DNA from: Herbaspirillum sp. 3R11
Lineage (GTDB): Bacteria; Pseudomonadota; Gammaproteobacteria; Burkholderiales; Burkholderiaceae_D
Reading direction: 5' to 3'
DNA: 64,000 nt
Assembly (NCBI RefSeq): GCF_004563925.1
Contig: NZ_SPNJ01000003.1
Span: 310,001-374,000, forward strand
This document shows, in pieces, positions 53,706-62,152 of the stretch. The position numbers were made by a program, and so were the translations under genes. The first letter of the stretch is position 1. The number at the start of each line of letters is the position of its first letter. The notes beneath the pieces were generated by a model. That model saw only the letters and a list, made by a program, of their open reading frames with translations. It was not told where the DNA came from and did not search any database.

Positions 53706-55457
53706 TTAAAACTGTTCCCAGTCGTCGTCCGACGTTGCGGCCGGCAGGCGTTTCGGTGTGGCTGCAGGGGCGGAGACGGCTGTCTTCGCGGTGCTTTTTA
53801 CCAGCCCTGGCGCTGGCTTGTGCGACGCGCTTTTCGTGGTTGCCGCAGTGGACACCATGACCGCCGGCTTGACCTGAGCCACCGCAACGTTCTTGCCGGC
53901 GGTGTGCGCGCTGTCGAGTGTGAAGATGCCGACCACCTGCGTCAGCGTCGCCGCCTGATCTTGCAAGGATTGCGCGGCCGCTGCGGCCTGCTCCACCAGC
54001 GCAGCGTTCTGCTGTGTGGTCTCATCCATCTGCGCAATCGCGCGATTGACCTGCTCAATGCCTTCGCTCTGCTCCTGGCTGGCCGAGCTGATTTCGCCGA
54101 CGATGTCGGTCACGCGTTTGACGCTGGCGACCACTTCCGCCATCGTCGCGCCGGCCTGTTCCACCAGCTTGCTGCCCGAGTCGACCTTGTCGACCGAGTC
54201 GCTGATCAGCTCCTTGATTTCTTTCGCCGCCGAGGCCGAGCGCTGCGCCAGGCTGCGCACTTCCGACGCCACCACGGCAAAGCCGCGGCCCTGTTCACCG
54301 GCGCGCGCCGCTTCCACCGCTGCGTTCAACGCCAGGATGTTGGTCTGGAAAGCGATGCCGTCGATGACGCTGATGATGTCGACGATCTTCTTCGATGAGG
54401 CGTTGATGGCGCCCATGGTGTCGACCACTTGCCCGACCACGCTGCCGCCCTGCACCGCCACTTCGGAGGCGGACACGGCCAGCTGATTGGCCTGGCGCGC
54501 GTTGTCGGCGTTCTGCTTGACGGTCGAGGTCAGTTGTTCCATGGCGGAAGCGGTTTCTTCCAGCGAGCCGGCCTGCTGTTCGGTACGGGTGGACAGGTCC
54601 ATGTTGCCGCTGGCGATTTCGGCAGACGCGGTGGCGATGGTGTCGGTGCCGGTGCGCACCTGGCCGACGATGCGTTGCAGGTTGTCGTTCATGGTTTTCA
54701 ACGCACGCAGCAACTGACCGGTTTCGTCCTTGCGGCTGGCGTCAATGCGCGAGCTCAGGTCGCCTGCCGCAACCGTTTCGGCGATGCCGAGCGCCTGCTT
54801 CAGGGGACGGATGATGCTCAGCGCCAGGCGCCAGGCGAATACCCAGCCGGCGATGAACAGCAGCGCGCCGAAAGCGATCAGCAGGTTGCGGCTCTGGGTG
54901 TATTGCTTCTGGATGCTGGCGGCGATCTCATCGATACTGGATCGCTGCAGATCAAGCAGTTGTTGCAAGGCGTCGAGGTAGCCTTTGGCTGCGACTGGAA
55001 AATCCTTTGCCAGGATGCGCGCGGCTTCGTCCACGTTGCCGTCGGCCTTGGCTTTGGAGATGGCGTCACGCGCCACGATGTAACTCTTGCGCACCGTGCC
55101 CAGTTGCGCGAACAGGGATTTTTCCTTGTCGCTGCTGAGCAGGCCTTCGAGCGTCTTTTGCTGTTCGTTGGACAGCTTGGTGGCGGTGGCGGCGTCTTCG
55201 GCAAAGAACGCGCTCAGGCTCGGATCGGAACTCTTGGCGATCGCGGTGGTGCGGCGCACGCTGGTGTGGATGGTGCGATACCAGTCAGAGACCAGGCGTT
55301 CCTTGGCGAGCGGCTTTTCCATCATGGCTTGTGTGGTCTCGGCCACTTCATGCAAGCGCCAGATGCTCAACGCGATGACCGCGATGGAAGAAAACAGAAT
55401 GATCGCAAAGCCCAGGTTGAGACGTTTGCTGATGTTCATGTTGGCAAAGAAATTCAT
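53706..55457 (-). CDS. Methyl-accepting chemotaxis protein with CheR-docking tail
   Basis: A 583-residue chemoreceptor with the same architecture as the receptor at 50436: TM1 about 12-32, 4HB sensor, TM2 about 192-212, HAMP, and a signalling domain with [33 protein letters not shown]. It has an extra C-terminal linker (about 535-575, Ala/Lys/Pro-rich) ending in DDDWEQF. That end resembles the xWxxF pentapeptide (NWETF in E. coli Tsr/Tar) that tethers CheR and CheB, so this is the high-abundance type. AGGAGG precedes ATG 55455-55457. Confidence 0.95.
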   Translation of the reverse strand: MNFFANMNISKRLNLGFAIILFSSIAVIALSIWRLHEVAETTQAMMEKPLAKERLVSDWYRTIHTSVRRTTAIAKSSDPSLSAFFAEDAATATKLSNEQQKTLEGLLSSDKEKSLFAQLGTVRKSYIVARDAISKAKADGNVDEAARILAKDFPVAAKGYLDALQQLLDLQRSSIDEIAASIQKQYTQSRNLLIAFGALLFIAGWVFAWRLALSIIRPLKQALGIAETVAAGDLSSRIDASRKDETGQLLRALKTMNDNLQRIVGQVRTGTDTIATASAEIASGNMDLSTRTEQQAGSLEETASAMEQLTSTVKQNADNARQANQLAVSASEVAVQGGSVVGQVVDTMGAINASSKKIVDIISVIDGIAFQTNILALNAAVEAARAGEQGRGFAVVASEVRSLAQRSASAAKEIKELISDSVDKVDSGSKLVEQAGATMAEVVASVKRVTDIVGEISSASQEQSEGIEQVNRAIAQMDETTQQNAALVEQAAAAAQSLQDQAATLTQVVGIFTLDSAHTAGKNVAVAQVKPAVMVSTAATTKSASHKPAPGLVKSTAKTAVSAPAATPKRLPAATSDDDWEQF

Positions 55458-55787
55458 TTTTTTATCCTCCTGTATATGTCGATCCCGGCCTCCTCCCACA
55501 ACCTCGTTGCGCACAACCACGCCGCCCGGAATGGCCCGTATTGTCTGCAATAAGGCGACGTCAGAGCTATAGGTATTTCTACCTAGAAAATCGCCGTATC
55601 GTCTTAATACCATTGCAACATGTCCGCTTCATGAAACGCTGCGCGGACCTCATTGCGCCGCAATGTTGTCGAAGATACAAAATAAAGAGGAAGATTTCAG
55701 CGCGAGGTTGGCAACTGAAATGACAACTGCCGCCGATGAGTATGAGGATGCATCGGCGGCGGCAAGCGAAGAAAAAAATGAATTGGA
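55458..55787. other. Intergenic region between chemoreceptor and MarR genes
   Basis: 330 bp without a supported gene. It contains short inverted repeats (TAGGTATTTCTACCTA at 55570-55585; GTCCGC / GCGGAC near 55622-55653). I could not find a convincing sigma-28 or sigma-70 promoter for the chemoreceptor. Confidence 0.45.
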
Positions 55788-56264
55788 TCAGGTACGCGCG
55801 CGCGTCGCCTTGATCAGGTTGTCGCGCAGCGTCGCCACCGCATTCTGGACCTTCACGAATTCCTCATCGCCCAGTCCGCAGGCATCGGCCAGATTGATGT
55901 CCAGCGCCTTCTCGCGCAGGCGGCGGCCCGCCTCCGTCAGCCCTACCCGCACCTGGCGCTCGTCGACGGCGTCGCGCTCGCGATTCAGGTAACCCATCGC
56001 CTCAAGCTTCTTCAGGATGGGCGTGAGCGTGTTCGATTCGAGGAACAGCTTTTCGCCGAGGCCGCTGACGGTCTGGTTGTCCTCCTCCCACAACGCGATG
56101 ACCGCGATGTACTGCGTATAGGTGAGGCCGAGCTCATCAAGGATGGGCTTGTACGCCTTGCCGAACGCCAGGTTGGCGGAATAGATCGCGAAGCACAGGA
56201 AATCGGACAGCTTCGGGACTGCTGCGGATACCGGCGCCTGCTTGGCGCGTGAAGGTCGGGACAT
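55788..56264 (-). CDS. ohrR: Organic-peroxide-sensing MarR repressor OhrR
   Basis: A 158-residue MarR protein. The OhrR N-terminal signature KLSDFLCFAIYSANLAFGKAYKPIL carries the reactive C24, the helix-turn-helix is SGLGEKLFLESNTLTPILKKLEAMGYL, and the wing is RERDAVDERQVRVGLTEAG. OhrR senses organic peroxides by Cys oxidation and then releases ohr. It is divergent from ohr with clear repeats in between. The divergence and the Cys make this a confident pair. Confidence 0.93.
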   Translation of the reverse strand: MSRPSRAKQAPVSAAVPKLSDFLCFAIYSANLAFGKAYKPILDELGLTYTQYIAVIALWEEDNQTVSGLGEKLFLESNTLTPILKKLEAMGYLNRERDAVDERQVRVGLTEAGRRLREKALDINLADACGLGDEEFVKVQNAVATLRDNLIKATRART

Positions 56265-56342
56265 GGCGTGAACTCCTGATGGGTATTGCTCATCGGCGCA
56301 ATCGGTGAAATAGGTGAAGCCGGCCGGACGTTGCCGAAATTA

Positions 56343-56431
56343 TACATCGGATACGATTTAATCGAATGCGTTGACATTTTTAAAAACTCGGGTAACATGA
56401 ATCGCATTCGATTACATCGGATACGATTTAA
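56343..56431. promoter_or_regulatory. ohr promoter with OhrR operator repeats
   Basis: TTGACA (56371-56376), a 16-bp spacer and TAACAT (56393-56398). The direct repeat TACATCGGATACGATTTAA occurs at 56343-56361 and 56413-56431. A perfect 12-bp inverted repeat TAATCGAATGCG / CGCATTCGATTA (56359-56370 and 56403-56414) brackets the promoter. The arrangement would allow one or two OhrR dimers to block RNA polymerase. Confidence 0.82.
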
Positions 56432-56477
56432 ATTAGCGAACACCAATCCATTACTTCACTTCCTGAGGAACCTGACC

Positions 56478-56897
56478 ATGACCACCATCGAAAACGTCCT
56501 GTACACCGGCAAGACCACCACCACTTCCGGCGGCCGCGACGGCTCCGCGCGCAGCCCGGACGGCCGTCTCGACATCGAACTGTCGTCGCCCGGCAGCACC
56601 GGCAAGGGCACCAATCCCGAGCAGTTGTTCGCTGCCGGCTGGTCGGCCTGCTTCATCGGCGCCATGAGCCTGGCCGCCGCCGAGAGGAAGATCAAGCTGC
56701 CGGCCGACCTGCACGTGGACGCCGAAGTCGACCTGGGCACCACTGCCGGCGCCTACTTCCTGCAAGCGCGCCTGAATGTCAGCCTGCCCGGCTTCGATCG
56801 CGAGGTCGCCCAGGCGCTGGTCGATACCGCGCACGAAATCTGCCCGTACTCGAAAGCCACACGCGGCAACATCGGTGTTGAAATCAAGCTGATCTGA
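56478..56897 (+). CDS. ohr: Organic hydroperoxide resistance protein (Ohr)
   Basis: A 139-residue OsmC/Ohr-family thiol peroxidase. The redox pair is C58 (GWSACFIGAM) and C122 (HEICPYSKATRGN), with R20 and E48 positioned near the active Cys. It reduces fatty-acid and other organic peroxides with lipoyl reductant in the cytoplasm. ATG 56478 has TGAGGA upstream. It has its own operator-bearing promoter and a terminator at 56929. Confidence 0.96.
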   Translation: MTTIENVLYTGKTTTTSGGRDGSARSPDGRLDIELSSPGSTGKGTNPEQLFAAGWSACFIGAMSLAAAERKIKLPADLHVDAEVDLGTTAGAYFLQARLNVSLPGFDREVAQALVDTAHEICPYSKATRGNIGVEIKLI

Positions 56898-56928
56898 TCA
56901 GACACATCCGCTGGCTGCAAATGAAAAG

Positions 56929-56963
56929 GCCTGCCGCATGTAGATTACGGCAGGCTTTTTTTT
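56929..56963 (+). terminator. Terminator of ohr
   Basis: Stem GCCTGCCG / CGGCAGGC with an 11-nt loop and a T8 run. The preceding AAAA lets it act weakly in reverse for the histidine kinase gene. Confidence 0.88.
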
Positions 56964-56983
56964 GAACCGAAAAATGGAAAGGA

Positions 56984-58300
56984 TCAGCGCTGCGGCCGCA
57001 ACGTCAGGCGTGCTTCCAATCCCCCGCCGGTGCGGTTATGCAATGACAGCTTCGCATCCATCGCCAGCGTCAGCTGACGCGCGATCGCCAGTCCCAGCCC
57101 GGTGCCGCCGGTGTTACGGTTGCGCGAAGTTTCCAAGCGCACGAAGGGTTCGAACACTGCGTCCAGTGATTCGGCCGGGATGCCGGGACCGCGATCGAGC
57201 ACGGCGATGGTCACCGCCCCATCAGCTTGCGCGCTGACTTCCAGTTCCGCCGCGCCGCCGAACTTGAGCGCGTTGTCGACCAGGTTACCGAGGATGCGCT
57301 TGAGGGCCTGCGGTCGCGTCACCAGCGCCGCGCCGACGGCGCCGTGCAAGGAGACTTCCTTGCCGGCGTCGACGTAGTCGCACACCAGACTGTCGAGCAG
57401 CGCGTCGGGATCGATGCGGATCGGCGCTTCCGCTGCGCCATGCAAGGTGCGTGCATAGGCGACGCCTTCCTTGACCAGCGTTTCCATCTCTTGCAGATCC
57501 TGTTGCAGCTTGGCGTGTTGCGGTCCTTCATCCATCACGTCGACACGCAGGCGCATGCGCGTGATCGGCGTCTGCAAGTCGTGCGAAATCGCCGCCAGGA
57601 TTTGCATGCGCTCGGTCATGTAGGTGGCGATACGGTCCTGCATGGCGTTGAAGGCCTTGGCCGCGCGGGCAACTTCCGACGGGCCGTCTTCCGGCAAGCG
57701 CGCCGCCTTGAGATCGGGGCCGAGCGTGTCGGCGGCAGCGGCCAATGCATGCAGCGGCCGCGTCGCCAGCCGCACCGCCAGCCAGCAGCACGCCGCCAGC
57801 ACGATCAGTTGCAGGGCCAGCACCAGCGGCAGCCACGGCGACAGCGGCACGCCCGACATCGGTCGCATGTCGATGGTCAGCGGCGTACCGTCAGTCAACT
57901 TCAGATGCACTTGCATGCGCTCCTTGTCGCCGGGCACGGCGTTGACGGTCAACGCGTATTCGGTGCCGATGCCGTCGGCAATCGACTTCGCCACCATCTT
58001 CGACAGGCGCGCGTCCGGCGGCGTGCCGGTGATGCCGGGACCGAGGATGAATTCATAACTGCGGCGCGCCAGGCGCGGCAGCCATTGCGCGCGCTCGGCC
58101 GGCGGCAGGTGATCGAGCAGCGCGACGGAACTGGCCGCTTCGCGTTCGATGTAACCCATCATGACGTTGGTAGTGGCCTGGTCGCGTTCGGTCAGCGTCA
58201 GCCAGAACGACAGCGTCTGCGCCAGCACCAGGCCGACGCAGAGGATCAGCGCCAGCCGGGCAAACAGCGTGCGCGGCCAGCGCAGTAGGGAGAATTTCAT
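56984..58300 (-). CDS. Sensor histidine kinase
   Basis: A 438-residue EnvZ-like kinase. TM1 (about 12-34), a short periplasmic domain (about 35-155) and TM2 (about 156-178) are followed by HAMP, the dimerisation/phosphoacceptor domain with H240 in ISHDLQTPITRMR, and the HATPase domain (NLVDNALKFGG, DRGPGIP, GGTGLGLAIARQL). It phosphorylates the response regulator encoded just upstream (4-bp overlap). Stimulus unknown. Small periplasmic loops of this kind in betaproteobacteria often sense envelope stress. Confidence 0.94.
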   Translation of the reverse strand: MKFSLLRWPRTLFARLALILCVGLVLAQTLSFWLTLTERDQATTNVMMGYIEREAASSVALLDHLPPAERAQWLPRLARRSYEFILGPGITGTPPDARLSKMVAKSIADGIGTEYALTVNAVPGDKERMQVHLKLTDGTPLTIDMRPMSGVPLSPWLPLVLALQLIVLAACCWLAVRLATRPLHALAAAADTLGPDLKAARLPEDGPSEVARAAKAFNAMQDRIATYMTERMQILAAISHDLQTPITRMRLRVDVMDEGPQHAKLQQDLQEMETLVKEGVAYARTLHGAAEAPIRIDPDALLDSLVCDYVDAGKEVSLHGAVGAALVTRPQALKRILGNLVDNALKFGGAAELEVSAQADGAVTIAVLDRGPGIPAESLDAVFEPFVRLETSRNRNTGGTGLGLAIARQLTLAMDAKLSLHNRTGGGLEARLTLRPQR

Positions 58301-59037
58301 TGCTCGCCTTCGATCAATGTGACGGTCGCGGAGAAGACATAGCCTTCATTGCGCAGCGTCTTGATGTAGCGCGGCTCGCGCGCGCCGTCCAGCAGGCGCT
58401 GGCGCAGGCGGCTCACCAGCAGGTCGATGGAACGGTCGAACGGATCCGATGCGCGTCCTTGCGTCAGGTTGAGCAGCTGGTCGCGCGTGAGCACCCGTTG
58501 CGGATGGTCGAGGAACACGCGCAGCAGTCGGTACTCGGCGCCGCTCAGCGCCACCATGGTGCCGTCCTGATCCAGCAGGTGACGCGCCGTGGTGTCCAGC
58601 CGCCAGTCGCCGAAGCCCAGCATCTGCACCGCTTCCGTGACCTGCATGTTGGGCGGCAACATGCGCGCGCGGCGCAGCACCGAACGGATGCGCGCCATCA
58701 GTTCGCGCACCGCGAAGGGCTTGGTGAGATAGTCGTCGGCGCCCATTTCGAGGCCGACGATGCGGTCGGTTTCTTCGCTGCGCGCGGTCAGCATCAGCAC
58801 CGGCACGGCCTTGAATTTGCCGACGCGCAATTCGCGGCACAGCACCAGGCCGTCTTCGCCGGGCAGCATCAGGTCGAGCACGATCAGGTCCGGCGCGCCC
58901 TGCTCCAGCACCGCGCGCATCTGGCGCCCGTTGGCGGCCAGCGACACGCGCATGCCGTTTTTCTCAAGGTAGGCGGCCAGCAGTTCGCGGATGCCGCGGT
59001 CGTCGTCAACGATCAGGATGTGGTCTTGGTTTTCCAT
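58297..59037 (-). CDS. OmpR-family response regulator
   Basis: A 246-residue protein. The receiver domain has the acidic pocket D11/D12, phospho-acceptor D55, T84 and K106. A winged-helix Trans_reg_C domain follows (about 140-235: ALSGAEYRLLRVFLDHPQRVLTRDQLL, RSIDLLVSRLRQRL, TLRNEGYVFSA). ATG 59035-59037 is supported by the family N-terminus MENQDHILIVDDD; AAGG lies about 12 nt upstream. Its stop overlaps the kinase start (ATGA). Upstream genes on the same strand (46-codon ORF and GFA gene) are within 10 bp, so a four-gene operon is likely. Confidence 0.95.
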   Translation of the reverse strand: MENQDHILIVDDDRGIRELLAAYLEKNGMRVSLAANGRQMRAVLEQGAPDLIVLDLMLPGEDGLVLCRELRVGKFKAVPVLMLTARSEETDRIVGLEMGADDYLTKPFAVRELMARIRSVLRRARMLPPNMQVTEAVQMLGFGDWRLDTTARHLLDQDGTMVALSGAEYRLLRVFLDHPQRVLTRDQLLNLTQGRASDPFDRSIDLLVSRLRQRLLDGAREPRYIKTLRNEGYVFSATVTLIEGEQ

Positions 59038-59044
59038 GCGGCGA

Positions 59045-59185
59045 TCATACCTTAGCGCGTTTGCGCCGGCTCGCCGGCGTACTGGCCACATTGAGCAGCG
59101 AGCAATACACCGGCTTGGCCAGCTCAGCCGCAAACCCGCCGGCCAGGAACGCGAAGATCGCCAGAAAACGTTTCAGGCCGGTCAC
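59045..59185 (-). CDS. Small predicted membrane protein (46 residues), GTG start
   Basis: It begins with GTG 59183-59185 overlapping the TGA stop of the GFA gene (GTGA), with GGAGGA three bases upstream, an excellent Shine-Dalgarno. The product has a basic start (VTGLKR), a hydrophobic helix of about 14-16 residues (FLAIFAFLAGGFAA), then ELAKPVYCSLLNVAST with one Cys and a very basic tail (RRKRAK). It ends 7 bp before the response-regulator gene. I recognise no family. The coupling, Shine-Dalgarno and composition argue that it is translated; size and possible role (for example modulating the kinase) are inference. Confidence 0.6.
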   Translation of the reverse strand: MTGLKRFLAIFAFLAGGFAAELAKPVYCSLLNVASTPASRRKRAKV

Positions 59186-59553
59186 GCGTCCTCCACCACC
59201 GACAAGCTGGCGCCGTCGCCCACACCGGCTTCCAGCGCGTACGGATCGACGCCTTCCAGGCAGCCGATGTTGGCGCGCCAGAAGTTGGGATCCCTGCGGG
59301 TCTGGTGGAACGGATAGATACCGCAGTGCTTGCAGAAATAATGCTTCGCGGTGCGGGTATTGAACTGGTACAGCGTCAGCGACTCTTCGCCGCTGACGAT
59401 CCTGACATCGGCAGCGTCGATCATCGGCGTCATCAGTGCGCCCTTGCGGCGGCACAGGCTGCAGTTGCAGCGCCCGGCCGGCGTCAGCGCGGTGCGGACT
59501 TCAAAACGGACGGCGCCGCAGTGGCAAGAGCCTTTGTAGAGTTCGACGGTCAT
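59182..59553 (-). CDS. GFA-family (CENP-V/glutathione-dependent formaldehyde-activating) zinc protein
   Basis: A 123-residue protein with the zinc/glutathione-binding Cys set C10, C12, C29, C31, C34, C74 and C77 (SCHCG, CNCSLCRRKG, CKHCGIYPFHQ). GFA proteins bind glutathione and have been linked to formaldehyde adducts, although the catalytic role is disputed. ATG 59551-59553 has AAGGAG upstream. It is first in a likely operon with the small membrane ORF and the two-component system, and divergent from ccdA. Confidence 0.92.
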   Translation of the reverse strand: MTVELYKGSCHCGAVRFEVRTALTPAGRCNCSLCRRKGALMTPMIDAADVRIVSGEESLTLYQFNTRTAKHYFCKHCGIYPFHQTRRDPNFWRANIGCLEGVDPYALEAGVGDGASLSVVEDA

Positions 59554-59634
59554 TGTTTTCTCCTTCAGGTGGTTGGCAATGACCACTTTATAAATCAATG
59601 CGAAAACAAGCCCCGGGTTGATTTGTGTCCCAAT

Positions 59635-59700
59635 GTATCTGGCGCGTGTACATACACAAAACATTGCACCCGTGTGCTGTTGCAGACACAAGCCAGATAC
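59635..59700. promoter_or_regulatory. Inverted repeat in the GFA/ccdA divergent region
   Basis: GTATCTGGC (59635-59643) and GCCAGATAC (59692-59700) form a 9-bp inverted repeat. A second pair, TTCCAAT / ATTGGAA (59710-59716 and 59735-59741), lies closer to ccdA. These are candidate sites for the adjacent response regulator. Confidence 0.45.
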
Positions 59701-59748
59701 GTGCGGGCGTTCCAATACGGTCATCGCAACCAACATTGGAATGCCACC

Positions 59749-60468
59749 ATGCACAACTTCATCGAAACGCCCTTTGCCCTGCTGGCCGGCCTGCTGACCA
59801 TCGCCTCGCCATGCGTGCTGCCGGTGCTGCCGATCTTGCTCGGCAGCGCAGTCACGGAGCCGGGCAAGTCTCCCGACCGTACCCGCCCGCTATTCATCAT
59901 CGCCGGCTTCATCCTGAGCTTCTCGGCCTTCGCCATGTTGCTGGGCGCGGTGTCCAGCACCGTGCACGTGGCGCAGGAAGCCTTGCGCAATACCGCCATC
60001 GCACTGCTCGCGCTGTCCGGCCTGCTGCGCCTGTGGCCGCGTCCCTATGAATGGCTGGTGGCGCATTTGCAGGCGCCGCTGCAACGCATGCACGCCACGC
60101 CAGGCGTACCCAAGGTCCATGCCGGCAACACCGGCGGCTTCGTCCTCGGCATGTCGCTGGGCGCGGTCTGGACGCCCTGCGCCGGTCCCGTTCTGGCTTC
60201 GATCCTGGTGCTGGTGGTGAAGGCGCAAGACCTCGGCTGGTCGGCCCTGCTGTTGCTGATGTACGCCATCGGGGCCGCCATTCCGATGCTGGCGATTCTG
60301 TACGGCGGCCAGTACATCAGCCGCCATGTCCGCATGGTGTCGCGCCACACCCAGCGCCTGCAACAGCTGTTCGGCGTGCTGGTGATGCTGACTGCGCTGG
60401 CGATCTACCTGCAATACGACGTGCTGATTACCGCCGCCTTGTCCTCCCTGTTTTCCTCTGCCAACTGA
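59749..60468 (+). CDS. CcdA/DsbD-type thiol-disulfide electron carrier
   Basis: A 239-residue inner-membrane protein with six predicted helices. The redox Cys pair is C22 (ASPCVLPVLPILLG) and C144 (WTPCAGPVLASIL). It passes electrons from cytoplasmic thioredoxin to a periplasmic thioredoxin-like partner, which is encoded next (12 bp downstream). ATG 59749 is chosen for the family start; the Shine-Dalgarno is weak. Confidence 0.93.
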   Translation: MHNFIETPFALLAGLLTIASPCVLPVLPILLGSAVTEPGKSPDRTRPLFIIAGFILSFSAFAMLLGAVSSTVHVAQEALRNTAIALLALSGLLRLWPRPYEWLVAHLQAPLQRMHATPGVPKVHAGNTGGFVLGMSLGAVWTPCAGPVLASILVLVVKAQDLGWSALLLLMYAIGAAIPMLAILYGGQYISRHVRMVSRHTQRLQQLFGVLVMLTALAIYLQYDVLITAALSSLFSSAN

Positions 60469-60479
60469 AAGGATTCACC

Positions 60480-61004
60480 ATGCTTTCCCGACTCAAGACT
60501 TTCGCCGCCCTGACCGTGCTCGCCGCCGCAACCTCTGCCGCTTCCGCCGGCGCACTCAGCAAGAGCGTTGCCGCGCCTGAATTCACCGGCGTCGACAAAT
60601 GGCTCAACAGCGAACCGCTGACCATGCAGCAACTGCGCGGCAAGGTAGTGCTGGTCGACTTCTGGACCTACACCTGCATCAACTGCATCAACACCCTGCC
60701 CTACGTGAAAGCCTGGCACCAGAAGTACAAGGACCAGGGCCTGGTGGTGGTCGGCGTGCACACGCCGGAGTATCCGTTCGAGCGCAGCACCGACAACGTC
60801 AAGACCGCCATCAAGCGCTTCGGCATCACCTACCCGGTCGCGCAAGACAACCGCTACGCCACCTGGAGCGCCTACAACAACCAGTACTGGCCCGCCTTTT
60901 ACCTGATCGACAAGAAGGGCCAGGTGGTCTACACGCATTTCGGCGAAGGCCAGTACGCGCAGACCGAAGCCGCCATCAAGAACCTGCTGGCGCAACCGCA
61001 GTAA
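60480..61004 (+). CDS. Periplasmic thioredoxin-like (TlpA/redoxin) protein
   Basis: A 174-residue protein. The signal peptide (about 1-23) is followed by a thioredoxin fold with the active-site motif C66-I-N-C69 in WTYTCINCINTLPYVKAWHQKY, then VVGVHTPEYPFERS and YPVAQDNRYATWSAYNNQYWPAFYLID, which contains the cis-Pro. The TCINC group is common in DipZ-like fusions, here split into CcdA plus redoxin. It probably reduces periplasmic disulfides or peroxides with electrons from CcdA. Confidence 0.92.
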   Translation: MLSRLKTFAALTVLAAATSAASAGALSKSVAAPEFTGVDKWLNSEPLTMQQLRGKVVLVDFWTYTCINCINTLPYVKAWHQKYKDQGLVVVGVHTPEYPFERSTDNVKTAIKRFGITYPVAQDNRYATWSAYNNQYWPAFYLIDKKGQVVYTHFGEGQYAQTEAAIKNLLAQPQ

Positions 61005-61050
61005 CAACCCAAACGCAGTTCAACCATCGTACTCAGACCAAGGAGAAAAA

Positions 61051-62085
61051 ATGTCCGACCAGATCGATCAACGCCGCCGCCGTTTCTTCGGCGCAGCAGC
61101 AGCCACCGTCGCCACCGCGCAACTGAGCTTCAGTGCACTCGCCAACGCCCAAACTGTCGCCGCCGGATCCTCATCGGCATCCGCAGCCGGCTTCACCTCG
61201 ATCAGGCAGATCGATGCCGGTGTACTCAACATCGGTTACGCCGAACTCGGCCCAGCCAACGGCAAGCCGGTCATCCTGCTGCACGGCTGGCCGTACGACA
61301 TCCACAGCTTCGTCGAGGTCGCACCGCTGCTGGCCGCCGCCGGCCATCGCGTGATCGTTCCGCACCTGCGCGGCCACGGCAGCACCCGCTTCCTGTCGGC
61401 AGACGCGTTGCGCAATGCGCAGCAATCGGCGGTGGCGCAGGACATCATCGCGCTGATGGATGCCCTGCATATTCCATCGGCGGTCATCGCCGGTTTCGAC
61501 TGGGGTGCGCGCACCGCCTGCATCATGGCGGCGCTGTGGCCGGAACGTTGCCAGGCGCTGGTGTCGGTGAGCGGCTATCTGATGACCAACCTCGCGACCG
61601 CAAAAAAACCGCTGCCGCCCAAAGCCGAGTTCGACTGGTGGTATCAGTTCTACCTCACCACCGAACGCGGCGTGACCGGCTACACGCAGTACCGTCGCGA
61701 GTTCGCCGAACTGATCTGGAAGACAGCCTCGCCGAAATGGAATTTCGACGCCGCCACCTTCAACCGCAGCGCCGCCTCGTTCGATAATCCGGACTATGTC
61801 GCCATCGTCGTTCACAACTACCGCTGGCGCCTCGGCCTGGCCGACGGCGAGCGCAAGTACGACGCGCTGGAACGCCGTCTGGCCGACCTGCCGGTGATTG
61901 GCATCCCGACCATCACGATGGAAGGCGACGCCAACGGCGCGCCGTTCCTGCCGCCGGCTGCGTACCGCAACAAGTTTGCGGGCAAGTATGAGCACCGCAA
62001 CCTCAGCGGCGGCATCGGCCACAACCTGCCGCAGGAAGCGCCGCAGGAATTCGCCAATGCCGTGCTGGCGGTGACCAAGCTGTAA
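61051..62085 (+). CDS. Tat-exported alpha/beta hydrolase
   Basis: A 344-residue protein. The N-terminus RRRRFFGAAAATVATAQLSFSALANAQ is a twin-arginine signal with cleavage near residue 33. The hydrolase domain has HGWP (78-81), PHLRGHGSTRFL and nucleophile D150 in GFDWG, with a His near the C-terminus (GIGHNLPQEAP). The Asp nucleophile and HGWP place it with epoxide hydrolases/dehalogenases. Tat export implies folding or cofactor binding before secretion. It starts 46 bp after the redoxin gene, so the three genes look like one operon. Confidence 0.9.
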   Translation: MSDQIDQRRRRFFGAAAATVATAQLSFSALANAQTVAAGSSSASAAGFTSIRQIDAGVLNIGYAELGPANGKPVILLHGWPYDIHSFVEVAPLLAAAGHRVIVPHLRGHGSTRFLSADALRNAQQSAVAQDIIALMDALHIPSAVIAGFDWGARTACIMAALWPERCQALVSVSGYLMTNLATAKKPLPPKAEFDWWYQFYLTTERGVTGYTQYRREFAELIWKTASPKWNFDAATFNRSAASFDNPDYVAIVVHNYRWRLGLADGERKYDALERRLADLPVIGIPTITMEGDANGAPFLPPAAYRNKFAGKYEHRNLSGGIGHNLPQEAPQEFANAVLAVTKL

Positions 62086-62102
62086 ATTCCTTGAGCCGAA
62101 AA

Positions 62103-62134
62103 AAAACGCCATCCGCGCAAACGGATGGCGTTTT
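62103..62134. terminator. Bidirectional rho-independent terminator
   Basis: Stem AAAACGCCATCCG / CGGATGGCGTTTT (13 bp) with a 6-nt loop, between the Tat-hydrolase gene and the convergent MFS gene. Confidence 0.9.
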
Positions 62135-62152
62135 TGTCATTGCGCGCCTGGC

